Source of the DNA: Rhodococcus sp. HNM0563
Lineage (GTDB): Bacteria > Actinomycetota > Actinomycetes > Mycobacteriales > Mycobacteriaceae
Length of the DNA stretch: 64,000 nt
Direction: 5' to 3'
Assembly: GCF_012726195.1 (NCBI RefSeq)
Contig: NZ_JAASAF010000002.1
Location: 248,001 to 312,000 of the forward strand
The position numbers were made by a program, and so were the translations under genes. The notes under the pieces were generated by a model. The model saw nothing but the letters and a program-made list of their open reading frames with translations, made no database searches and had not been told where the DNA came from. Each line of letters begins with the position of its first letter. Within the stretch, counting starts at the first letter, position 1. Below, piece after piece: positions 57,321-64,000 of the stretch.

Positions 57321-59023
57321 CAGTGTGCTCCTGCGAGTGAGTCCGTCGCCGCGGCGTGCGCAACGGACGGGTCGATATCGGTGCCGTCGACGACGACATC
57401 GAGGTGTGCCAGCGCGACGGCATTCGGTTCGCCGGCCAGGCCGCTGAGGTAAGCATTGGCCACCAGCAGCGACCGGTATCCACGACCACGGGCGATGTGG
57501 CCGGACGCGAGGTCGACGAGCAGCGTGGCCATCACGGTACGCGCGAGATCGTCCGTGTAGGTGGCACAGAGGGTTTGAGCGCGCACGTCGTCGCCCGCGA
57601 GCAGTTCCTCCCCCTTGGCCTCGAGCACATCCCACCGTTCCCGCAGTTCCTGGACGGCAGGTGCGCAGTCGCCTCCCGCGGAGTCGAGCATCGCGCGCAT
57701 CGCTACCGCCAGGTCGCGGTGTGCACCGTTCTTGCGCATGGAGCGCAGGACGTCGAGGGCGATGACGTTGCTCGAGCCCTCCCAGATCGACCCGAGGTGC
57801 GAGTCGCGGACGAGTCGCGCGAACACCCGGTCCTCGATGTATCCGTTGCCGCCGCGGATCTCCATCGCCTCGCCGGTGACAGTGCGTGCCCGCTTGCAGA
57901 TGTAGTGCTTCGCGACGGGGGTGAGGATCCGGACGATGCTGCGTGCAGCGTCGTCACCGCGGTCGGCACGGTCGAGGGTGGCGCCGCTGTAGGCGACGAG
58001 TGCGAGCGCTGCCTCGGCGTCGAGTGCGAGCGGCAGCAGTGTCGCGCGCATGAGCGGTTGGTCGAACAGTTTCTTGCCGAACACTTCCCGTACCCGGGTG
58101 TGCTCGACCGCGTCCCGCAGAGCGCGGCGCATGAGCGCGCTGGAGCGCATCGCGTTGGAGAGCCTGGAGGTGTTGAGCATCTCGGTCATCTGACGGAAAC
58201 CGCGGTCGAGTTCACCGACCTGTATGGCGTATGCGCCGTGCAGCGTGACTTCACCGCTGGGCATCGAGCGGGTGCCGAGTTTGTCCTTGAGCCGATCGAT
58301 CGTGTACGAGTTCCGCGTTCCGTCGGTAAGTCGCTTGGGCACCATGAACATTCCCACGCCGCGTGTGGAATTCTCGGTGCCGCCCGGGAACCGAGCGAGC
58401 GTGACGATGACGTCGGCGTCCGGGTTGGAGGCGAACCATTTACGGCCCGTCAGGCGCCACTCGGTGCCGTCGTGTTCGGCACGGGTCTCGGTCTGCGCGA
58501 TGTCGGTTCCGGCCTGCGTCTCGGTCATGAACATCGCGCCGGTCAGCGCCGCGTCCGGGTCCGTGGAGGTCAGTCCGTCGATGTAGGGCCCGAACACGTC
58601 GGGATCGCCGAACATGCGCAGCGTGCGGGCAGCGGCATCTGTCATCGACACCGGGCATGCGAGCCCGAACTCGGCCTGCACGAACAGGTACGACGCGAGG
58701 TATTTGACGAGGTGCGGGGGCACGTCCGTCCAGCCGTGGACGGGGCGATGCGAGAGTGCGGAGAGCCCGTACTCCGAGTAGGCAGCGCGACACAGTTCCA
58801 GATAGGCGGGGTGGTAGTCGATGGTGTCGATGCGCTCACCATCGTGGTCGTATTGGCGCAGTGTCGGGGGGTGCGCATTGGCGGTGGTGGCGAGTGCGTC
58901 GAGTCGCTGTGCAGCGTCCGCACCCAGGCGGTCGAGAAGACGCTCGGTGAGTTCACGGTCGGGTTCGCCGATCCACTGGTCGAGCACTGCCTGGAGTGCT
59001 GGGTCCTCGTGTGCGTAGTTCAT
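57320..59023 (-). CDS. AidB-like acyl-CoA dehydrogenase
   Basis: 567 residues from ATG 59023, preceded by AAAGGAC. Longer than the usual ~380-residue ACAD and with the AidB-type features: TGAMFMTETQAGTDIAQT (flavin/substrate loop), LTGRKWFASN, MEIRGGNGYIEDRVFARL and LGSIWEGSSNVIALDVLRS. FAD-dependent alpha,beta-dehydrogenation of an acyl-CoA is expected, with electrons passed to ETF (and then EtfD). Some AidB proteins have other roles, but the CoA-transferase and transporter here favour catabolism. Confidence 0.9.
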   Translation of the reverse strand: MNYAHEDPALQAVLDQWIGEPDRELTERLLDRLGADAAQRLDALATTANAHPPTLRQYDHDGERIDTIDYHPAYLELCRAAYSEYGLSALSHRPVHGWTDVPPHLVKYLASYLFVQAEFGLACPVSMTDAAARTLRMFGDPDVFGPYIDGLTSTDPDAALTGAMFMTETQAGTDIAQTETRAEHDGTEWRLTGRKWFASNPDADVIVTLARFPGGTENSTRGVGMFMVPKRLTDGTRNSYTIDRLKDKLGTRSMPSGEVTLHGAYAIQVGELDRGFRQMTEMLNTSRLSNAMRSSALMRRALRDAVEHTRVREVFGKKLFDQPLMRATLLPLALDAEAALALVAYSGATLDRADRGDDAARSIVRILTPVAKHYICKRARTVTGEAMEIRGGNGYIEDRVFARLVRDSHLGSIWEGSSNVIALDVLRSMRKNGAHRDLAVAMRAMLDSAGGDCAPAVQELRERWDVLEAKGEELLAGDDVRAQTLCATYTDDLARTVMATLLVDLASGHIARGRGYRSLLVANAYLSGLAGEPNAVALAHLDVVVDGTDIDPSVAHAAATDSLAGAH

Positions 59024-59057
59024 CGTCGTCCTTTCGGCAGTGTGTTCTCGGCGGAAG

Positions 59058-60407
59058 TCAGTGCGTGGCAGCGGGTGTGCGGGCGGGTGCGGGGTCCGCG
59101 GAGTCGGCGTCGGCACCGGGTGCGGTGGCCGATCGGCGCAGGAGCGCCGTCATGCAGATCAGCGAGAGCAGGACGTATCCGAGCCCGAGTCCGACGACCG
59201 GCCAGATCGTGCCGGTGCGATTGAGCAGGAACTGGCTGACCATCGGAGCGGTGCCCGCGAAGATCGCCGTCGACAGCTGGTACGACAGCGAGATCCCCGT
59301 GTAACGAATGTGGGTGGGGAACACCTGCGCGAGGATGCCCGCCAGCGCCGCGTAGTACATCGCGTGCGGCGCCGTCGCGAGGACCATGCCGATGATCGCC
59401 CAGGTGAGCGAGCCGGTCTGGATGAGCACGAACATCAGCGGCAGGACGACGAGCTCGGGGATCAGCATCCACAGCACTGCTCGACGCACATCGATCCGGG
59501 TTGCGAGGATGGCACCGAACGGTTGCACGATGACCTGCGCGACCAGCGCGAGGGTGATGACGAGCAGGAAGTCGCCCCGATCGAACCCGAGATCTGTCGT
59601 GGCCCAGGCCAGCGCGAAGGTCGTCTTGACGTACGTGATCGCGACACCTGCAACGACCGCACCGACTCCGAGCAGCAGGACTGTCTTGTGCGTGCTGAGC
59701 ACCTCGGCCAGCGGAAGACGCTTCTTCTCCTGAGTCTCGACGGCCGCCTTCATCTCGGGGGTTTCCTGGATCCGCAGCCGGATGTAGAGGGCCACGATCA
59801 CCAGTGCGGCGGAGGCAACGAACGGGATTCGCCAACCCCAGCCTTCGAATGCGGCGTCGGACATCGCGGTCAGACCGAGGAAGGCCACTGTCGCAAGGAG
59901 ATTGCCCACAGGTGATCCTTGCTGCGCGAACGCACCGTAGAGCACTTTCTTGCGTGGTGGGGCAAATTCCGTGGCGATGAGGACGGCACCTCCCCATTCC
60001 CCGCCCATCGCGATGCCCTGCAGTACGCGCAACAGGACCAGGAGAATCGGCGCCCAGATACCGATCTGGGCGTAGGTCGGCAGCAGGCCCACGCCGACAG
60101 TGCCGATGCCCATGATCGCGAGAGTGGTGATGACGGCATTCTTGCGTCCGAACTTGTCGCCGAAGTGGCCGAAGACCACGCCACCGAGTGGTCGTGCGAT
60201 GAATCCGACCGCGAAGGTCGCGAATGCGGCCAGCGTGCCGATCGCCGGGGAGACGTCGGGGAAGAACAGCTTGCCCAGCACCAGCGCGGACGCCGTGCCG
60301 TAGATGTAGAAGTCGAACCACTCGATCGTGGTGCCGACGAAGGCGGTGACACCGGCTCGGCGCGCAGCTTTGGTGTCGTGCGCGGCGTGCTCTGGGGTTG
60401 GATTCAC
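59058..60407 (-). CDS. MHS-family MFS transporter (metabolite:H+ symporter)
   Basis: 449 residues from GTG 60407 with GGAG 7 bases upstream. About 12 membrane helices. TTIEWFDFYIYGTASALVLG and ARPLGGVVFGHFGDKFGRK are diagnostic of the MHS group (ShiA, KgtP and relatives), which import carboxylates and similar metabolites. Located 34 bp upstream of the acyl-CoA dehydrogenase, it likely brings in the substrate for the pathway. Divergent from the LysR gene with 136 bp between starts. Confidence 0.9.
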   Translation of the reverse strand: MNPTPEHAAHDTKAARRAGVTAFVGTTIEWFDFYIYGTASALVLGKLFFPDVSPAIGTLAAFATFAVGFIARPLGGVVFGHFGDKFGRKNAVITTLAIMGIGTVGVGLLPTYAQIGIWAPILLVLLRVLQGIAMGGEWGGAVLIATEFAPPRKKVLYGAFAQQGSPVGNLLATVAFLGLTAMSDAAFEGWGWRIPFVASAALVIVALYIRLRIQETPEMKAAVETQEKKRLPLAEVLSTHKTVLLLGVGAVVAGVAITYVKTTFALAWATTDLGFDRGDFLLVITLALVAQVIVQPFGAILATRIDVRRAVLWMLIPELVVLPLMFVLIQTGSLTWAIIGMVLATAPHAMYYAALAGILAQVFPTHIRYTGISLSYQLSTAIFAGTAPMVSQFLLNRTGTIWPVVGLGLGYVLLSLICMTALLRRSATAPGADADSADPAPARTPAATH

Positions 60408-60543
60408 GATGCACTCCGAGGTGTGTCGTGCGGGCCATGTCCGCGAATGAATGAGGCGTGTATCACTATCGACGGACTATCGTGTAAAGTCCAAGACTTA
60501 ATCAAACATGATTATGTGGATATTCCACTTATTCGAGGGAGAC

Positions 60544-61428
60544 ATGGAATTCCGTCAGCTGCAGGCGTTCCTCGCGGTTGCCGAGGAACTGCATTTCGGG
60601 CGGGCCGCGGAACGGCTGCACATCGCACAGTCGCCGCTGAGCCAGATGATCCGCACCCTCGAACGAGAACTCGGCGCCCGATTGTTCGAGCGCACCACCA
60701 GATCGGTGCAGCTCACCGCCGCAGGCACGGCATTATTGCCCCCGGCGCGGGTGATCGCAGCACAGCTCCAGGTGGCACGCGCGGTGGTGCGCTCGACCGC
60801 GGCCGGAGAGACCGGCGTGGTCAGCGTCGGATTCGGCGGGGCGAGCGGCTACACCGTGCTGTCCGAGCTGACCCGCGAGCTCGCGGATCACCATCCCGGC
60901 ATCGAACTCGATCTACGCCCCCAGACCTATTCGGGCGAAGTGCTCGATCTCGTCGCCCAGGGCCTGCTCGACATGGGCATCGTCGGCCTCCCCGTCCCCG
61001 ACGACTTCGCCACCGAGACCGTGCGACACGAATCCCTGATGGTCGCGGTACCGGCCGGGCATCGACTTACCGACCGAGACACTCTCGAACCCGGTGATCT
61101 CGCAGGTGAACGGCTGGTGGTCTATCCCGCAGCACACGGCTCACTCGTACGCGATGCCACCTTCACCGTGTGCGCGTCGGCAGGATTCGCACCGACCATC
61201 GCTCGTGAAGCCCCCGACCCGTACAGCCTCCTGGCTCTCGTCGGCGCGGGTGTCGGGATCGCCGTCGTCGTGGCGTCGACCGCGCACATCACCGTCGACG
61301 GCGTGCAGTACCTCCCACTCGACGGCGGCCCGATACTTCCGATCGCGCTCGCATGGCGACGCGGCAACACCGCTCCCGCGCTCCAGCGGGTCTTGGAGGT
61401 GCTACGCGAAATGCCCGGCGCCCGATAG
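60544..61428 (+). CDS. LysR-family transcriptional regulator
   Basis: 294 residues; ATG 60544 follows GAGGGAG. N-terminal winged HTH MEFRQLQAFLAVAEELHFGR...RLHIAQSPLSQMIRTLE and a periplasmic-binding-like effector domain (residues ~90-290). Upstream frame extension is ignored. The divergent placement next to the MHS transporter, and the AT-rich intergenic region (60420-60543), suggest that it controls the transporter/dehydrogenase/transferase operon in response to the substrate. Confidence 0.92.
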   Translation: MEFRQLQAFLAVAEELHFGRAAERLHIAQSPLSQMIRTLERELGARLFERTTRSVQLTAAGTALLPPARVIAAQLQVARAVVRSTAAGETGVVSVGFGGASGYTVLSELTRELADHHPGIELDLRPQTYSGEVLDLVAQGLLDMGIVGLPVPDDFATETVRHESLMVAVPAGHRLTDRDTLEPGDLAGERLVVYPAAHGSLVRDATFTVCASAGFAPTIAREAPDPYSLLALVGAGVGIAVVVASTAHITVDGVQYLPLDGGPILPIALAWRRGNTAPALQRVLEVLREMPGAR

Positions 61429-61509
61429 CGCCGCACACTTCACATCGGGTAGACAGAGGTCAATTCGCAGCAGGACAGCACTGCAGCACGAGAGCACCGA
61501 GGAGAAGCT

Positions 61510-62289
61510 GTGCCGGAATCGATCCTGCTCGTCGAACAGCGCGGACCCGTCCGCATTCTCACGTTCAACCGACCGCAGCAACGCAACGCGCTCAACTCGG
61601 CGCTCATCGATACCCTGCGCGCGGAACTCGCCGCAGCGGACGCCGACGACCAGACCAGCGTCGTCATCCTCACCGGCTCCGACCCCGCCTTCTGCGCGGG
61701 TCTCGACCTCCAGGAACTCGGATCCGGCGGCAACACGCTCCTGAAGGTCGAGGACGAGAGCATTCCCGTCGGGCATCCGTGGACGCCGCTGTCGAAGCCT
61801 GTGATCGGCGCGATCAACGGTGCCGCCATCACCGGTGGCCTCGAATTGGCTCTCGCATGCGACATTCTCATCGCCTCGACGCGCGCACGATTCGCCGACA
61901 CCCACGCCCGCGTCGGAGTGCTCCCGGGCTGGGGGCTGACGTCGCGCCTGCCCGCCGCCGTGGGTCGCGGGTTCGCGCGGCGCATGAGCCTGTCGGGGAA
62001 CTTCGTCGATGCCGACGCCGCACTACGGGCCAGGCTGGTCACCGAGGTCGTCGAGCACGACGCCCTCCTGAACGCTGCACTCGCGCTTGCAGAGACGATC
62101 GCCGGCAACGACCAGCCCGGCGTTCGCACGCTGCTCGCGTCGTACCGTCGGGCCGAAGAACATCTCGTCGACCCCGCCCTGCGGGTCGAGAACGAGACGT
62201 CCCGGTCGTGGCTGGAGAGCTTCACGCCCGACCGTGTCGCGGATCGGCGTGCAGACGTCATCGGGCGGGGACGCGCGCAGAACGCCTAG
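61510..62289 (+). CDS. Enoyl-CoA hydratase/isomerase (crotonase) family protein
   Basis: 259 residues from GTG 61510 after GGAGAAG. Crotonase fold: oxyanion-hole segments PAFCAGLDLQEL and NGAAITGGLELALACD, with one Glu retained there. The position of the second catalytic Glu in classical hydratases appears to be occupied by a different residue (FADTHARVGVLPGWGL), a variant shared by many actinobacterial paralogues. Hydration of an enoyl-CoA made by the dehydrogenase is the simplest role. It may be co-transcribed with lysR (81 bp apart). Confidence 0.87.
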   Translation: MPESILLVEQRGPVRILTFNRPQQRNALNSALIDTLRAELAAADADDQTSVVILTGSDPAFCAGLDLQELGSGGNTLLKVEDESIPVGHPWTPLSKPVIGAINGAAITGGLELALACDILIASTRARFADTHARVGVLPGWGLTSRLPAAVGRGFARRMSLSGNFVDADAALRARLVTEVVEHDALLNAALALAETIAGNDQPGVRTLLASYRRAEEHLVDPALRVENETSRSWLESFTPDRVADRRADVIGRGRAQNA

Positions 62290-62299
62290 GCCTGGCACC

Positions 62300-62383
62300 G
62301 AAGTAAGCAGACGAAACAGGAACCTCGCAGGACCAGTGGTCACCCACCAGCCCTGCGAGGTTTACATTTGCCCTGCTTACTTC
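62300..62383. terminator. Nested palindromic repeat, terminator between convergent genes
   Basis: Outer arms GAAGTAAGCAG (62300-62310) and CTGCTTACTTC (62373-62383) and inner arms AACCTCGCAGG (62321-62331) and CCTGCGAGGTT (62352-62362) pair perfectly. It sits between the crotonase and TetR genes, which converge. Its outline (AAGTAAGCAG ... CCACCAG ... TTTGCCCTGCT..CTTCC) matches the structure after etfD. Confidence 0.8.
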
Positions 62384-62390
62384 CGCAGCG

Positions 62391-62954
62391 CTAGTGCTCC
62401 TCGGTGAGCGCCAGCAGTTCCGCACGCGCGAGATCGAGGTCGTTGCTGCTCAGATACGGGCTCGCCACCGAGAGGGCGAGCCCTTCGGCCGCCGACCGGA
62501 TCACCAGCACACGCGGCCATGGCAGGCCGTCTGCAGCGAATGCGGCGTCCCACTTCTCGGCGTCCCGCACATACAGCGCCTCGACCTCCGCAGAGTTCCC
62601 GAGTGTGGCGAGCAGAGTACCGGGGTTGAAGATGTCCATGAGGTAGGCACTGCCCCCGGTGAGGGCGCGCACATAGCCTCGGGTGAACTTTCCGGGCCTG
62701 TTCTCCGACAGCTCGACGTGGGCGTGTACTTCCTCCCACACGCGCAGGATGCCGTTTTCGAGCGCGCCGTAGACCAGAGCGTCGCGGTTCGGGAAGTGGT
62801 GCATCAAGCCACCTTTGGTCACCCCCGCCGCAGCAGCGATATCGGCGAGACTGACCTTCGAACCACGCTCGGCGAACATCTGCTCGGCGGCTTCGAGGAT
62901 CGCTCGGCGGGTGCGTTCCTTGTCGCGGGTGACAACCTGATCAGTGCGCTTCAT
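62391..62954 (-). CDS. TetR-family transcriptional regulator
   Basis: 187 residues. N-terminal HTH SLADIAAAAGVTKGGLMHHFPNRDAL, C-terminal helical ligand domain. ATG 62954 lies within the end of the MFS gene (14-bp overlap), so it is translated with the transporter and probably represses that operon, as is common for DHA2-linked TetR regulators. A longer start six codons upstream is possible. Confidence 0.9.
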   Translation of the reverse strand: MKRTDQVVTRDKERTRRAILEAAEQMFAERGSKVSLADIAAAAGVTKGGLMHHFPNRDALVYGALENGILRVWEEVHAHVELSENRPGKFTRGYVRALTGGSAYLMDIFNPGTLLATLGNSAEVEALYVRDAEKWDAAFAADGLPWPRVLVIRSAAEGLALSVASPYLSSNDLDLARAELLALTEEH

Positions 62955-64000
62955 GGGTCCCCACTGTCGCACCCCGCGGAGACGGGATCACACGCCAGGC
63001 CACCACGGCTGAGACCGCAAGGATCACCGCGGCGACGAAAGACGTGGTCTGCACCGCTGTCGCGAACGCGGACCGGGCATGGTCGACCACGATCGGGTCG
63101 AGGACGGTCGCGACGGTCGAAACCAGCGAATCTTCGGCGGTCGCCGCGTCGGACGGGTCGGTACCCGCGGGCAGATCGAGATGCGACCGGTACATCGCCA
63201 GATGAACGGATCCGAGCACCGCGATTCCCAAGGCTCCGCCGAGCTCGTAAGCGGTCTCCGCGATCGAGGATGCGGCTCCGGCACGTTCCGCGGGAACCGC
63301 GGAGACCACGGCGTCGGTCGACAGTGTCATCGCGATACCGACACCGAGGCCGAGGAGGACCAGCGACAGACCGAGGCCCCAATAGCTGGACATCGAAACG
63401 GTCAGGCCGAGCCCGGCGAGGCTGATCGCTCCCGTCGCGAGCCCGAGCCCGATCGCGCGACCGGTTCCCATACGTGCCACGAGCGCACCGACGAACAGGA
63501 TGACGATCATCGATGCGATCGTCGACGGCAGTTCGGCCAAACCTGCCTTCAGCGGGCCGTATTCGCGGACAAGCTGCAGGTACTGCGAGAAGAAGTACAG
63601 CAGCCCGAGGAACGCGAAGATCGCCAGGCCGTTGGCGGCCACGGCACCCGAGAAAGCGGGCATTCGGAACAACGAGAGGTCGAGCAACGGATTCGGCAGT
63701 CGCATCTGCCTGCGCACGAAGAGGTAGCCCATGGTCAGGCCGAACACCGCGGTGACCGGGACGCTCCAGTCCAGCCCGCTACCGGCCCAGTGCTTCACGG
63801 CGTACACCACCGGGACGATGGCGAGGATCGACAACAACGCCGAGATCACGTCGATCGTCAGAGCGGAGCTACCGCGCGACTCCGACAGCAGCATCGGCCC
63901 GGCGACCAGCACGATCACCATCACCGGCACATTGATCAAGAACACCGAGCCCCACCAGAAGTTCTCGAGCAGGACACCGCCGACGAGCGGACCGATCGCG
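62941..64000 (-). CDS. DHA2-family MFS exporter, N-terminus outside the window
   Basis: About 350 C-terminal residues are visible; the frame is open at the right edge, where AIGPLVGGVLLENFWWGSVF continues the motif C region. Some nine helices follow. A hydrophilic loop (DLPAGTDPSDAATAEDS) precedes the last helix. Likely a drug or metabolite exporter controlled by the coupled TetR gene. Substrate unknown. Confidence 0.9.
   Translation of the reverse strand, partial: AIGPLVGGVLLENFWWGSVFLINVPVMVIVLVAGPMLLSESRGSSALTIDVISALLSILAIVPVVYAVKHWAGSGLDWSVPVTAVFGLTMGYLFVRRQMRLPNPLLDLSLFRMPAFSGAVAANGLAIFAFLGLLYFFSQYLQLVREYGPLKAGLAELPSTIASMIVILFVGALVARMGTGRAIGLGLATGAISLAGLGLTVSMSSYWGLGLSLVLLGLGVGIAMTLSTDAVVSAVPAERAGAASSIAETAYELGGALGIAVLGSVHLAMYRSHLDLPAGTDPSDAATAEDSLVSTVATVLDPIVVDHARSAFATAVQTTSFVAAVILAVSAVVAWRVIPSPRGATVGTHEAH

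Overview
The window looks like chromosomal DNA of a high-GC, mycolate-containing actinomycete, most probably a Rhodococcus or close relative. Three things point there: orthologues of the mycobacterial EtfD (Rv0338c), AspC (Rv0337c) and UdgA (Rv0322) genes, an antigen-85-like secreted esterase, and an AlkB alkane monooxygenase beside a giant non-ribosomal peptide synthetase (NRPS). All comparisons to other genomes are from memory; no search was run. No rRNA, tRNA, CRISPR array, transposase or integrase was seen.

Layout. 0-6.7 kb: the 3' part of a large LuxR/MalT-type regulator, overlapping a membrane-anchored Hsp70-like protein, then two tandem secreted S1 proteases, a possible 24-residue peptide gene and a small secreted protein. 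7.1-10.2 kb: etfD, with an unusual six-fold repeat tail. 10.3-11.3 kb: an intact AbiEi/DUF559-like gene. 11.4-37.6 kb, all on the minus strand: an alkB -> 7991-residue NRPS -> Ag85-like esterase series. NRPS and esterase overlap by ATGA and alkB ends 53 bp before the NRPS start, so they probably form one operon. The NRPS reads C-A-T-E followed by six C-A-T modules and a TE, predicting an N-acylated heptapeptide with a D residue at position 1 and Ser at position 2. 37.9-41.1 kb: cold-shock protein, aspC and a YibE/F-like membrane protein. In M. tuberculosis etfD and aspC are neighbours, so the NRPS block sits in a syntenic breakpoint.

41-45.5 kb: a pseudogene of the AbiEi/DUF559 family with one in-frame stop, bracketed by about 68-bp inverted repeats; a second Hsp70-like membrane protein; udgA; and a small helical protein. 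45.5-51.2 kb: two membrane proteins, a DHA2 drug transporter, a DUF2252 protein and a membrane diacylglycerol-kinase-like enzyme. 51.2-54.6 kb: a tightly overlapping operon for an ABC-2 exporter with its DesK/DesR-type two-component system. 54.68-56.16 kb: a Xre/MbcA-RES toxin-antitoxin pair flanked by a perfect 20-bp direct repeat, the right copy of which is the 3' end of the next gene. 56.1-62.3 kb: a catabolic locus (CoA-transferase, AidB-like acyl-CoA dehydrogenase, MHS transporter, divergent LysR regulator, enoyl-CoA hydratase). 62.4-64 kb: TetR regulator coupled to a DHA2 transporter that runs off the window.

Most notable: the alkB-NRPS-esterase operon, the two small repeat-bounded cassettes (41-42.2 kb and 54.7-56.2 kb), a palindromic terminator-like repeat shared by two distant convergent gene ends, and the matching AGTTAC...GTAACT palindromes at two loci.
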